Source of the DNA: an uncultured Alphaproteobacteria bacterium
Lineage (GTDB): Bacteria; Pseudomonadota; Alphaproteobacteria; RF32; CAG-239
Reading direction: 5' to 3'
NCBI GenBank assembly: GCA_944392835.1
Contig: CALXYB010000003.1
Location: forward strand, 159,712 to 223,711
DNA: 64,000 nucleotides
Shown here piece by piece: positions 54,100 through 63,282 of this stretch (positions within the stretch are counted from its first letter, which is position 1; each line of letters opens with the position of its first letter). The notes under the pieces were generated by a model. It was not told the origin of the DNA. It did not search any database and was given only the letters and a program-made list of their open reading frames with translations. The translations under genes and the position numbers were made by a program.

Positions 54100-54621
54100 T
54101 CAGAAAAACGGATTATATGCCCACTGCAAAAGAGCTTGCCTCTGTCTGGGACGACAAGATAAGTCGCCGATAAAGCAGTTTTTCTCAACTTGAGCTTTGT
54201 GGCGTTTGAAACTACGCCATCTTTTAATCTGAATAATATCAAGTTCAGGGATTCTGCGGCCTAAATAATAGCGGCAATACCACTGGAACCACCCCCGAGG
54301 GTCCGGTTCAATTATCCAGCCGCGCCGTTTCCATTCGCTTAACGGAAGTCTGGACTTGATGTGAAAACAATTTTGCGATAAATCAGCAACTTCGGACAAA
54401 TGCGCCGAAGAAAACCATTCCTCAGGAAATTCTTGACGACAATCATTGAGATATTTTCCCTCAAACACACCCAGATTAAGCATTTCCTGAGGTGTTAACT
54501 CCGGTTTAAAATCTGAAGAAAAATTCTTTCCCATAGGTTCTGTTAGCAAATAGCTGTAACCTTTTTGCATTTTGTCATCAACTTTTATCACTTCTCCGAC
54601 AACATAAGCTTCTATCTTCAT
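54100..54621 (-). CDS. Conserved hypothetical, Trp/Arg-rich, 173 residues
   Basis: The product contains MGKNFSSDFKPELTPQEMLNLGVFEGKYLND, EEWF, and a Trp/Arg-rich stretch (WIIEPDPRGWFQWYCRYYLGRR). I recall this combination from proteins of unknown function present in several lineages, including fungi, but I cannot name the family. AGGAGG precedes the ATG at 54621. No signal or membrane segment is present. A nearby terminator-like hairpin belongs to the next gene upstream. Confidence 0.7.
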   Translation of the reverse strand: MKIEAYVVGEVIKVDDKMQKGYSYLLTEPMGKNFSSDFKPELTPQEMLNLGVFEGKYLNDCRQEFPEEWFSSAHLSEVADLSQNCFHIKSRLPLSEWKRRGWIIEPDPRGWFQWYCRYYLGRRIPELDIIQIKRWRSFKRHKAQVEKNCFIGDLSCRPRQRQALLQWAYNPFF

Positions 54622-54660
54622 AAGCAAATCCTCCTAAAAAGGATATAAGCATTTTTCTAA

Positions 54661-54693
54661 AAAAAACAGCACCGATAAAACCGATGCTGTTTA
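54661..54693 (-). terminator. Terminator of the DUF2155 gene
   Basis: Minus-strand AACAGCATCGG / CCGGTGCTGTT-like stem (with one mismatch) followed by eight T. Confidence 0.8.
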
Positions 54694-54710
54694 GTTTTGG
54701 ATATAAGAGC

Positions 54711-55808
54711 TTAATCCTTGAGGGCTTCAGCAGATAATTCAGCCTCTAAAGCCGCCACATCGTCAGCTTGCCCGCTAAAATCAATAAATTGATCTTCCTC
54801 ATCTTCAGGCAAACCCTCGGGAGCAGAGCCGATAACCTCATCTGTTTTAGGAGCTTCCTCAGCAACTTTTTCCGCATTAGCTGCCTCACTTTTAGCAGGC
54901 TCATTCTCTGTTAAGCTAGGCTGGCTAACAATCAGAGCTTGCGGTTCCGCTGTTTCTGCCTGCACCTGAACAGGAGCTACCGCTTTTTCTTCTGCCGGAG
55001 GCAATTCAACCCAATCCGTGTTAGCTTCTGCGGGCTCAACTGCTGCCGGAACATCATTTCCAACTTGTTCTTTGGGCATTTCAACAATATTCAAAAGCGA
55101 CTGCGGTCCGTCAGATACAGCATTTTCAGCTGCCAAATTAGACACATTTTCAACATTTTCTTTTGCTTGCTCTTGTTGAGCCGCTTCATTTAATGTCCAA
55201 GTTTTATCTTCAACTTTTTGTTCCTCAGCCGCTGAAGGATTGGTAAAGTTGTCCAATACTTTGGCTTCACCTTCCTCCAACACATTTTCCTTAACTGCAT
55301 CAGTTGTCTTTTCTTCTTCTGCAGGCATAGGCTCAGAAACTTGTTCGCCGGATTCTTGCTTAATATCGGCTAACCGAGGCAAAGCATCACGCTCTTTCAG
55401 TTGCTCTTCCGAAAGCAGTTTACTTTGGTCAACTTTAGTATCAATACATTTCAACAACCAAACATCATAAATCGGGTGTTCAACAGCATTAAGGGCAGGG
55501 GAAGAAGACATCATCCATCCCTTAAAAATATTAAACTGCATTTTTCCGAAAGAACTGTCGGCCACATCAACAAAAGCGTAGTTTTCGGGGGTTTCTTCCG
55601 GCGGAGTAGCCTTACAAGCCCGAACCACGATTGAGAAGCTGCCGAACGTAACCTCGCTATTAACCGGCACCTCCACAACGCTGACACGCCCCGTAATTTT
55701 ATCCATAGCCTGCATTTGCGCCGTATTGCGCTCAATCTGAGCCGCATTGGCCTGCAAACCAAATAAAATCGTTCCGATAGCAGTTGCCGTAAAAAGTTTA
55801 TTTCTCAT
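54711..55808 (-). CDS. DUF2155 protein with long acidic extension
   Basis: The 365-residue protein has a signal peptide (residues 1-22), a DUF2155 domain (residues about 30-135, with the VEVPVNSEVTFGSFSIVVRAC segment and KGWMMSSSPALNAVEHPIYDVWLLKC), and a long tail of about 210 residues rich in Glu, Ala, Pro and Val. DUF2155 genes often follow mlaD in alphaproteobacteria, as here. It is periplasmic. Its start overlaps the mlaD stop by 11 bases, and an ATG at 55814 is an alternative. The acidic tail is much longer than the domain alone and may be unstructured. The domain role is unknown. Confidence 0.8.
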   Translation of the reverse strand: MRNKLFTATAIGTILFGLQANAAQIERNTAQMQAMDKITGRVSVVEVPVNSEVTFGSFSIVVRACKATPPEETPENYAFVDVADSSFGKMQFNIFKGWMMSSSPALNAVEHPIYDVWLLKCIDTKVDQSKLLSEEQLKERDALPRLADIKQESGEQVSEPMPAEEEKTTDAVKENVLEEGEAKVLDNFTNPSAAEEQKVEDKTWTLNEAAQQEQAKENVENVSNLAAENAVSDGPQSLLNIVEMPKEQVGNDVPAAVEPAEANTDWVELPPAEEKAVAPVQVQAETAEPQALIVSQPSLTENEPAKSEAANAEKVAEEAPKTDEVIGSAPEGLPEDEEDQFIDFSGQADDVAALEAELSAEALKD

Positions 55809-56256
55809 CACCATTGTCTGTCACCATAAAGATAATTTCACCGACCATATCTTCTAAAGTCTTAAAATCTTTGGTATTTGATACAATATCTCCGTCTGCC
55901 AACAACTCTTTGGCTTTACCCGGTGTAATCTTAATAAACTTATCACCGACTAAGCCGTCGCTGACAATAGCTACTTCACTGTCTTTCGGCAACTTAATAT
56001 CCGGTGCAATACTCATCTTAACCTCGGCAATATAATCCGTGCTGTCCAACTTTTGCGAAACAACCGTACCGACTTTAATACCGTTGATGCGCACGTCAGA
56101 ACCAACATTAAGACCGCCGACCTTCAAGAATTTTGCCGTAATCTCATAGCCTTTAACCACCTGCAAATCAGATACTCTGTAACCAAAATATAAGAAGAAT
56201 GCTGCCACCAAGACAACAACAATACCCATAATGGTTTCAACCGGTTTCTTATTCAT
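55798..56256 (-). CDS. mlaD: MlaD/MCE-family lipid-transport protein, copy 1
   Basis: The 152-residue protein has one N-terminal membrane helix (residues about 8-27) and an MCE domain with GLNVGSDVRINGIKVGTVV and KLPKDSEVAIVSDGLVGDKFIKITPG. It forms a hexameric ring on the inner membrane that passes phospholipids between membranes. GGAGAG precedes the start. It follows another MCE gene with a gap of about 24 bases; DUF2155 follows. No mlaE, mlaF or mlaC is in this window. Confidence 0.9.
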   Translation of the reverse strand: MNKKPVETIMGIVVVLVAAFFLYFGYRVSDLQVVKGYEITAKFLKVGGLNVGSDVRINGIKVGTVVSQKLDSTDYIAEVKMSIAPDIKLPKDSEVAIVSDGLVGDKFIKITPGKAKELLADGDIVSNTKDFKTLEDMVGEIIFMVTDNGDEK

Positions 56257-56280
56257 CAAACTCTCCTAATTCAACTTCAA

Positions 56281-56802
56281 TTAATTTTCACTGGCTTCTG
56301 AGGCCTTTTTATCTTTACCTTTGTTTCTGTTAGCCTTACCGATACCGATAATGCGGTCAACCAACTCTTCCAAGACCATAGCATCTTGCGTATAAGAGAA
56401 CTCGCCGCCCGGTTGCAAATAATCCATAGACCCGCCCGGTTCTATTTCAATATATTTAGCTCCCATAATACCAGAGCTGACAATAGAGGCACTGCTGTCA
56501 TCGGGAATATTTATACCGTCTTTAAGCTCCAAAGTCATAATGGCATTAAAATGCTCATCAAGTTTTGCATCAACCACACGACCGACGGTAACACCAGCAA
56601 GACGAACTTTATCCCCAACCATTAAACCGTCTGTTCTGCCAAAACGAGCATTGAGAGAATAGTATTTTCCACCTTCGGTATGCTCAATTTCTTTTCTCTG
56701 AGTTGTAAAGAATGCAACGCCGACAATCAGCGCCAAAGCCACATACAGGCCGACACTCAAAGATTTGGCTTCTTCTTTGCTATACTGTTCCTGCAAATTC
56801 AT
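56281..56802 (-). CDS. mlaD: MlaD/MCE-family lipid-transport protein, copy 2
   Basis: The 173-residue protein has a short cytoplasmic stretch, one membrane helix (residues about 15-34) and an MCE domain with GLMVGDKVRLAGVTVGRVVDAKL and IPDDSSASIVSSGIMGAKYIEIEPGG. A Lys-rich C-terminal tail follows. Two MCE genes in tandem suggest either a duplication or a hetero-ring. This copy has a longer tail than its neighbour. A ribosome site is weak (GGAG one base from the start). The upstream permease and ATPase are absent, unlike classic mla operons. Confidence 0.85.
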   Translation of the reverse strand: MNLQEQYSKEEAKSLSVGLYVALALIVGVAFFTTQRKEIEHTEGGKYYSLNARFGRTDGLMVGDKVRLAGVTVGRVVDAKLDEHFNAIMTLELKDGINIPDDSSASIVSSGIMGAKYIEIEPGGSMDYLQPGGEFSYTQDAMVLEELVDRIIGIGKANRNKGKDKKASEASEN

Positions 56803-56952
56803 ACTCCATAAAAAAATTCATATCTGCATATATAAATAAAGCAAAATAACCTTTTTGTCATCAATCATTTTGAAAAATGAAAATAGTTGTTAAAATTTAA
56901 AATTATTTTGTTAGTATAGGAACAATAACAATTAAAGAGAGCAAAAGATATA

Positions 56953-57669
56953 ATGATAGTCGCGAAGAATCTTTCCAAAAGTTTTAAAAACATCAAAGCT
57001 GTGGATGATGTAAATTTTTGCATCAAAAAAGGAGAGGTAGTCGCTCTGCTCGGACCAAACGGTGCGGGGAAGACAACTCTTATGCGCCTATTAACTGGTT
57101 ATTTGCAACAAGATTCCGGCGAAGTTTCGGTTTATGGCTTTAATATAGCGGAAAACCGTGAAGATGCCTTAAGAAAAATCGCTTATGTTCCAGAAAATGC
57201 GCCTCTTTATCCCGAAATGAGCGTTTATGAATATCTTCGTTTTGCCGGTTCGCAGAGAGGGTTGGAAAATGATGACCTAAACATCAACTTAGCCGAAGCA
57301 GCCTCTCAAATGCAGTTATCAAGTGTTTTCAACCAACGAATAGATACATTATCCAAGGGATATCGTCATCGCACGGCTGTTGCAGGAGCGCTCATACACA
57401 AACCACGCATTCTGATTTTAGACGAACCGACAGAAGGCTTAGACCCCAACCAAAAACAAGATATGCGTGCTTTTATTCGGCATTATGGCGAAAAAAACAT
57501 TGTCATAGTCTCAACCCACATTATGGAAGAGGTAGAGAATGTCGCTTCCCGTATTTTACTGATGAACAAAGGCAAACTCATCTCAGACACAACACCTGTT
57601 TCACTTCAAAACCTTTATCCTGATAAAAACATGTCCGAAGCATTCCGCCTAATGACCTCGGAAAAATAA
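56953..57669 (+). CDS. ABC transporter ATP-binding protein, GldA/NosF-like
   Basis: The 238-residue ATPase has Walker A (GPNGAGKTT), the Q-loop, a signature variant (LSKGYRHRTAVAGAL), Walker B (ILILDEPTEGLDP) and the H-loop (VSTHIMEEV). It energises an ABC-2-type transporter whose permease and accessory genes follow (operon of four plus a kinase). Substrate is unknown. Members of this group export surface material or are linked to gliding motility in Bacteroidetes (GldAFG); the gene set here matches that layout. Confidence 0.9.
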   Translation: MIVAKNLSKSFKNIKAVDDVNFCIKKGEVVALLGPNGAGKTTLMRLLTGYLQQDSGEVSVYGFNIAENREDALRKIAYVPENAPLYPEMSVYEYLRFAGSQRGLENDDLNINLAEAASQMQLSSVFNQRIDTLSKGYRHRTAVAGALIHKPRILILDEPTEGLDPNQKQDMRAFIRHYGEKNIVIVSTHIMEEVENVASRILLMNKGKLISDTTPVSLQNLYPDKNMSEAFRLMTSEK

Positions 57670-57678
57670 GGAGTTATG

Positions 57679-58413
57679 ATGTTTCAAAGCTTCAAAGCCA
57701 TATTTTATAAAGATTTTGCCGCCTTCTTCCGCAGCGGCAATGCCTACATTATCTTAGGCATTTATGCGGTTTTGTCTTTTGCTTCAGCCTTTTATTTTGG
57801 CGGATATTTTAGCTTAGACAACACTTCTTTGATATCATTTTTCTACTTTCAACCGGATATTTTAACCGTTCTACTTCCAGCCGTAACCATGCGCTCTTGG
57901 GCTGATGAATATAGACTTGGAACAATAGAATATTTATTAACGCAACCCATAAACTATGCCGTTGCCGTATGGGCAAAATATTGCGCAACTTGCCTCTTTG
58001 GTCTATTAATGCTTGCCATGACTTTGCCTTTATGGTTGACCTCATCTTTCTTAATAAATCTGGATAATCTAAATATTTTTTCAGCATATCTGGCTTGTTT
58101 TTTAACTGTCTGCACATTTTGCGCCTTAGGCTGTGCAGTTTCCGCTTTCAATAAAAACACCGTCATTGCTTATATTATAACCATTTTTGTTTTATGGGGT
58201 GTCTATAGCATCAATCTGGACTTTTTGCTAACCTCAACACAACAATTCTCGGACGAAGTTTTTGCCAAAGTCATCCGCTCGCTAAACTTTAGCAAACATT
58301 ATCAAGATGTCATCAGCGGTCAAATTGGCTTAGATAACCTCATTTATTTCCTCACGCTTATTTTTCCGGCTCTGTGGGTTAACGTGGTTGCCCTGGATTA
58401 CAAAAAGCAGTAA
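57679..58413 (+). CDS. ABC-2 permease, GldF-like
   Basis: The 244-residue protein has six hydrophobic segments and an N-terminal ABC-2 region. ATG 57679 is used because AAGGAG lies five bases upstream; an ATG directly before it is too close to the site. It pairs with the ATPase gene seven bases upstream and a GldG-like gene twelve bases downstream. It probably forms the channel of the exporter. Confidence 0.85.
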   Translation: MFQSFKAIFYKDFAAFFRSGNAYIILGIYAVLSFASAFYFGGYFSLDNTSLISFFYFQPDILTVLLPAVTMRSWADEYRLGTIEYLLTQPINYAVAVWAKYCATCLFGLLMLAMTLPLWLTSSFLINLDNLNIFSAYLACFLTVCTFCALGCAVSAFNKNTVIAYIITIFVLWGVYSINLDFLLTSTQQFSDEVFAKVIRSLNFSKHYQDVISGQIGLDNLIYFLTLIFPALWVNVVALDYKKQ

Positions 58414-58424
58414 AGGAGAAAACC

Positions 58425-60332
58425 ATGTTTAAAACATTCGAACACAAAAAAATATATAAAAACTATGGCTTATTGCTGTTTATATTGTTTTTATTTGCCT
58501 CTTTCATCTGCTTAAACATTGGCAGCGGATTAGTCTTCAGTCGTTGGAAAGCTGATTTAACCAGCGATTCTCGCTATACCTTATCAAAAAACAGCGAAAA
58601 AATTATTTCAGAAATAAACTCTCCCTTATACATCAGGGTTTATCTTTCATCAGCCATCAGTAAGGATTATCCGGCACTTTACCAGTATTCACAAACTGTC
58701 TTGCGCAGACTAGAAAGTTACAAAAACCTCAATCCGGAAAATATTATGTTAGAGGTCAGAGATCCTGAACCTTATAGTCCGACAGCAGAAGAGGCCAAAA
58801 AATTAGGCTTAAAAAGCTTTTTAAGCGCAGATGGCCAATCAGAGCTATACTTTGGCGCTGTTTTAGGAAATGATAACGGAGACACACGCATTCTTGAACA
58901 ATTCTCTCCGGCCAGAACAGGTTATCTGGAAAGCGATATCAGCAGAGCCATCAACGCCCTTAATAATCCCTTAAGCCCCAAAATCGGTATCATCACGGGA
59001 AATTTGCCTATATCTGAACACCTCTATGGTGAAGGCTCTCAAACAGAATGGGCTTTTTTAAGACTTTTGCGCAACGAATATAATATTGTCAAACTATCAA
59101 CCTTAACACCGGAGATTCCCTATGATGTTGAAGCTTTAATCGTAGTCGCGCCTCAAAAAATATCCTCTCTTTTAGCTTATGCCATAGACCAATATCTCTT
59201 ACGCGGCGGCAGAGTTTTGCTTTTGGTTGACCCATATTCGGAAGAAACCAAACGAGCTCTGGGTTTAAGCGATTCTCTTAATAAACTACTCAAAAACTGG
59301 GGGACATCAGTTGATTTCTCCAAAGTCGTCGGAAATATGAAACTCGGAGAAAAGCTCATAAACGAAAACCAAACAGGCCAAACATTCTACACCAATCCAC
59401 TATGGTTGAACCTGACTCAAACAAATATAGACAGCTCCAAACCCTTTGGACAAGGGATAAATCTGTTGAGCTTGCGCAGTGCCGGCAACATATTGCTCAA
59501 CAAACAAGATAAAATCACAACCACAGCACTGTTATCCATAAGCAAAAATTCCGGAAACATAACAACTCAAGACCTCAGTTTACAAGATGCTGAAACTCTT
59601 TCTCAAAAACTCCAGCCGGATGAACAAATACATACTTTGGCTGTTTTGCTTGAGGGTAGGGCCGATTCTTCTTTTTTAGGCAATCCCCTCAAAGGAACAG
59701 ACTTTGAAAAAGATATGCTGCCATTTCTACCCACCTCGCTTAAAGAAGGCAAACTCTTAATTATTGCAGACACTGACTTGCTTGCGGATTCCGCTTGGGT
59801 AAACGAACAAATCAGCGGAACAGGCAATACATACGACATCACACCATTTGCTCAAAACGGTGAATTTATCTTGCGTGCCCTGGATTACTTAACCGATATG
59901 CCTGTTTTGGCAGCAATCGGCAGCAAGCAACTCAGCGGCAATGCAAAATCAATCATGCAGAAAATCTATATGCAAAAACTAGAACCATACCAAGCAAAAT
60001 ACGAGCAAAACAAGAAGCAACTGCTTGAAAAACAAATGTTAAATAAGTCATGGAATAAAATTATTCAAAATAACGAAACAGCCGTAAACATGTCTGTAAT
60101 AAAAAAGCTTGAGCAAAACCGACAAGAGATTAATAATCTGCAAAACGAATTAAAACATACTGAATATCAGGTTCGTAAAGCCACAACACGCGCAACAGAC
60201 ATTATCACCTGGATAAATGTTTTTGCCATTCCTGCCATATTGTTGTTTGTTTTGTGGCTGTTTAATCTGTTTTGCGCAAGAAAAAAACAAAACAAAGTAC
60301 GGGAGATTATCAATGAATACAAAATATCTTAA
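58425..60332 (+). CDS. GldG-like ABC-exporter auxiliary protein
   Basis: The 635-residue protein has an N-terminal membrane helix (residues about 12-35), a large periplasmic domain of the ABC_transp_aux type with segments such as SAISKDYPALYQYSQTVLRRL, an Asp/Pro-rich loop and a central Rossmann-like part (ALIVVAPQKISSL...RGGRVLLLVDPYSEE), a coiled coil near 530-590 and a final helix (residues about 605-625). It pairs with the ATPase and permease as in GldAFG clusters. The role is in transport or assembly at the cell envelope (inference). AAGGAG precedes the start. Confidence 0.88.
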   Translation: MFKTFEHKKIYKNYGLLLFILFLFASFICLNIGSGLVFSRWKADLTSDSRYTLSKNSEKIISEINSPLYIRVYLSSAISKDYPALYQYSQTVLRRLESYKNLNPENIMLEVRDPEPYSPTAEEAKKLGLKSFLSADGQSELYFGAVLGNDNGDTRILEQFSPARTGYLESDISRAINALNNPLSPKIGIITGNLPISEHLYGEGSQTEWAFLRLLRNEYNIVKLSTLTPEIPYDVEALIVVAPQKISSLLAYAIDQYLLRGGRVLLLVDPYSEETKRALGLSDSLNKLLKNWGTSVDFSKVVGNMKLGEKLINENQTGQTFYTNPLWLNLTQTNIDSSKPFGQGINLLSLRSAGNILLNKQDKITTTALLSISKNSGNITTQDLSLQDAETLSQKLQPDEQIHTLAVLLEGRADSSFLGNPLKGTDFEKDMLPFLPTSLKEGKLLIIADTDLLADSAWVNEQISGTGNTYDITPFAQNGEFILRALDYLTDMPVLAAIGSKQLSGNAKSIMQKIYMQKLEPYQAKYEQNKKQLLEKQMLNKSWNKIIQNNETAVNMSVIKKLEQNRQEINNLQNELKHTEYQVRKATTRATDIITWINVFAIPAILLFVLWLFNLFCARKKQNKVREIINEYKIS

Positions 60333-61272
60333 ACAATCTTTTGTTTTGTTGCTTGTTTCCGCAATCTTTGCCACAACAGCCGTCTGGTATATGTCTCAAC
60401 AAAAAAAGCGCACTTATGGCGGTGAAGCTGTTTTTGCTCAAACCATACAAAATCTAAATAATCTTGGCCGATTAACGATTAAAAATCAGGGACAAGAAGT
60501 AAACCTCCAACTTGAAGATAATCTCTGGCGGATTATGGAAATGGGAAATTATTATGCCGACTACAATCAAATAAACAACTTATTCAAAGACTTTACAGAA
60601 GCGAAGGTTTATCGCCGTCGCGGCCCCGCCACACCAGAAGACAAGAAGAAGTTCGGCTTAGAAGAAAACGCTTTGCGTATCATAACCAGAGACAAACAAG
60701 AACAAATCTTAAATGATATTATCATCGGCCAAGATACAACTAATGGCCTATATCATTTTGCCCAAATATCATCGGAACAAAACATATTTCTGATAAGTGG
60801 CAAGCTCAAATTTCCCAAACAAATATACTCTTGGCTGAAGCAACCCATACTATCATTTTCTCCTCAAGAGATTAGCAGTTTACGTATCAAAGACACGACA
60901 GCTGCCCGTAAAAATCCATTATTAGATTTCACCATAAAAGGAACAACAAAAACCACAAACATTAAAAGTTACCTCGGAGCTTTGATATATGTTCCGGCAT
61001 ATGATGTTCGTCGTGCCGCAGATTTTGATGAAAAAGACTGGCCTCAGCAAAACCATCTTCAACTGACAACTTTTGATGGTTTGGTTACGGATATCAGCAT
61101 TTTCGGTAACAATAATGAATATTGGGCCGCGCTAAAAATTTCCGCAACGCGTCTACCAAAAGCATCTACCAATGATTATATAAAAGACAATGCTTTTTTA
61201 TATGATGGCTGGTACTTCAAACTTGATAAAACCATCGGAGAAACCTTATTAAACGCTTTTATTGTGCAATAA
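60313..61272 (+). CDS. DUF4340 protein
   Basis: The 319-residue protein starts at 60313, with GGGAG upstream, and overlaps the GldG-like stop by 20 bases. A membrane anchor (residues about 8-28) precedes a periplasmic DUF4340 domain with LGRLTIKNQGQEVNLQLEDNLWRI and EENALRIITRDKQEQ. DUF4340 genes often follow GldG-type genes, as here, and probably work with the exporter (inference). Confidence 0.85.
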   Translation: MNTKYLKQSFVLLLVSAIFATTAVWYMSQQKKRTYGGEAVFAQTIQNLNNLGRLTIKNQGQEVNLQLEDNLWRIMEMGNYYADYNQINNLFKDFTEAKVYRRRGPATPEDKKKFGLEENALRIITRDKQEQILNDIIIGQDTTNGLYHFAQISSEQNIFLISGKLKFPKQIYSWLKQPILSFSPQEISSLRIKDTTAARKNPLLDFTIKGTTKTTNIKSYLGALIYVPAYDVRRAADFDEKDWPQQNHLQLTTFDGLVTDISIFGNNNEYWAALKISATRLPKASTNDYIKDNAFLYDGWYFKLDKTIGETLLNAFIVQ

Positions 61273-61273
61273 A

Positions 61274-62692
61274 ATGTCAAACGAACAAGAAAAATTCTTA
61301 TTAAAACTATCCACCAATCTGTACATCATAACCGATGCCGCAGGTATCATTAATTATGCCAGTCCTAAAGCTGTACTGCTTTTTGGTTTTCCGGCTAATA
61401 AGGATATTGACCTTTCGCGATTTCTAAATAACGAAAATTGGGTGAGCCTTAAACAACATATAACCTCTGCTTTAGAAAGCAAAATTCCGGAATACTTCTC
61501 GCTAAGACACCAAAACCGAGTTTTTAATGTCTATATTCATAGCCATGAAGGTCTGGCATACCAATGTTGGGAAGATATAACTGAACGTCGGCAACTATCT
61601 CAAGCCTTACATCGGACATCTGAGCGCATAGAATTTGCCGAAAGGGCCACCAATGTCGGTTATTGGGAGTTTGACATCCAAGCCAGACGTTTATATTGGT
61701 CTACAGAAATGTATAGATTATTAGGAATTGATGACGGATATATGCCTGAACAAAATATGACTCGTAACTATATCTTACCGGAAGACTATCCGGCATATAA
61801 GAACCAATTACATGAGATGATTCGCACGGGAGAGCCAGCCGAAGGTATTTTACGTCTCCGCCGCGCAGATGACAAAATCATCCATTGCTCATACAGATCG
61901 GCATTTTTCCGAGACGGAGAAAGAAAAAAAATAGCTGGCATATTCCAAAACATAAGCAAATTAATAGAAATGCAGCAAGATTTGGAAAAAGCACGCCAAA
62001 GCGCAGAAGCTTCCAACCGCTCAAAATCATATTTCTTGGCTCAAGCCAGCCATGATTTAAGACAGCCGATGTTGGCTTTACGTATTTTTGTTTCGGCACT
62101 TGAGGAAGAACCTCTTAGCCCACATCAAAAGGACCTTTTGAACAAACTTTCATCCTCAGCCAATAACTTAACAACAATGTTGGATAATCTGCTTGATATG
62201 TCCAAGCTTGATTCCGATGGCTTCAAAACCCATGAAAATATATTTAACATATCAGACTTGCTTAAAAATATTTTCTTTGAATTTCATGAGATAGCCCGTT
62301 CCAGAGGCATAGAATTTCATACATCTCTCTGCCATTATCGTGTCAGAAGCGATGCTTTGTTGATTGAACGAGTGATTCGCAACCTCCTAAGCAATGCCTT
62401 TAAGTTTACGACCAACAAAGTTTTGCTTGGCTGCAAAAGAGAAGATGATTATGTTCGCGTAATTGTTATGGACAATGGCGGAGGTATTGCTCCTGAGGAA
62501 ATGGAAGGTATTTTTGACGAGTTTTATCAAAGCAAAAACATCAATGATATTAATCGTAAAAAAGGAGCCGGATTGGGACTGGCTATTGTCCGCCGCATTT
62601 CCGATGCTTTACATTTAGATATTCAGGTTAAGAGTAAACTAGGTAAGGGAAGTAGCTTTAGCATCAAACTCCCCCTTGTAAAGGGAACATAA
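61274..62692 (+). CDS. PAS-domain sensor histidine kinase
   Basis: The 472-residue kinase has two PAS regions (residues about 10-100 and 120-230), a HisKA segment with the phosphate-accepting His260 in SHDLRQPMLAL, and a HATPase domain with the N-box region (IRNLLSNAFKFT), G1 (DNGGGIAPEEM) and G2 (KGAGLGLAIVRRI). It has no membrane segment, so it is probably cytoplasmic. The HDLRQP motif is typical of a subgroup in alphaproteobacteria and pseudomonads. No response regulator is in the window. The start codon lies two bases after the DUF4340 stop and may be coupled to it; it lacks a clear ribosome site. Confidence 0.9.
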   Translation: MSNEQEKFLLKLSTNLYIITDAAGIINYASPKAVLLFGFPANKDIDLSRFLNNENWVSLKQHITSALESKIPEYFSLRHQNRVFNVYIHSHEGLAYQCWEDITERRQLSQALHRTSERIEFAERATNVGYWEFDIQARRLYWSTEMYRLLGIDDGYMPEQNMTRNYILPEDYPAYKNQLHEMIRTGEPAEGILRLRRADDKIIHCSYRSAFFRDGERKKIAGIFQNISKLIEMQQDLEKARQSAEASNRSKSYFLAQASHDLRQPMLALRIFVSALEEEPLSPHQKDLLNKLSSSANNLTTMLDNLLDMSKLDSDGFKTHENIFNISDLLKNIFFEFHEIARSRGIEFHTSLCHYRVRSDALLIERVIRNLLSNAFKFTTNKVLLGCKREDDYVRVIVMDNGGGIAPEEMEGIFDEFYQSKNINDINRKKGAGLGLAIVRRISDALHLDIQVKSKLGKGSSFSIKLPLVKGT

Positions 62693-62715
62693 AAAAAGCT
62701 CCCTCAGGGGAGCTT
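62691..62715 (-). terminator. Terminator between the kinase and LprI-like genes
   Basis: AAGCTCCC / GGGAGCTT stem with a TCAG loop; on the minus strand it is followed by seven T, and on the plus strand by TTAATTATT. Confidence 0.85.
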
Positions 62716-62720
62716 AATTA

Positions 62721-63188
62721 TTATTCGGGATCATTCAGCTTGGCAGCTATAACATTATTAACTACTTCAAGCTGCTGTTTTGTCATCTCCATAAGGCACT
62801 GCTCACGATTATAATCCATACTTCCGCCGGTATCTTTAGAAGCCTCTGCAAACAAATCACAATAGCTGTTGCGATAAACCAACCAAGCATTATAAGTATC
62901 TCTTACACGCCCTTTAAACATTCCGTTACCGTTATTCCAAGCTGCAAAATACTTGTCATTAGCAATTTGAGTATAAACTTTCTGAACTTCTGTCAACAAG
63001 CGGGCAGATTCTTTTTTCATGCAAATTGCATATTCAGCATCACGGACAGGACCGAGTTTTTCCATACTTCTGACACAATCGTCAAACGGGTTAGCCGGAG
63101 CAAAAGAAACACCTAAGGCCACATCAGCTTTAGCCACACAAGCTAAACAAGCAACACCCAAGATTCTAGCAGTAACGGACTTCAACAT
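62721..63188 (-). CDS. LprI-like (DUF1311) secreted protein
   Basis: The 155-residue protein has a signal peptide (residues 1-21), then a helical domain with four Cys and the pattern WLVYRNSYCDLFAEASKDTGGSMDYNREQC, which matches DUF1311/LprI proteins, some of which inhibit lysozyme. It is probably periplasmic. AAAGGA precedes the start. The first few residues are basic (MLKSVTAR) and the hydrophobic part is short. Lysozyme inhibition would fit a gut bacterium but is not shown. Confidence 0.78.
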   Translation of the reverse strand: MLKSVTARILGVACLACVAKADVALGVSFAPANPFDDCVRSMEKLGPVRDAEYAICMKKESARLLTEVQKVYTQIANDKYFAAWNNGNGMFKGRVRDTYNAWLVYRNSYCDLFAEASKDTGGSMDYNREQCLMEMTKQQLEVVNNVIAAKLNDPE

Positions 63189-63282
63189 ATAAAAACATCC
63201 TTTTCTAAAAGCTTTACTTTGTCCTCATTTTATGCGAACTTATAAAAAAGTCAACGAAGTTTATAAAAACGGGAGAGACAAA

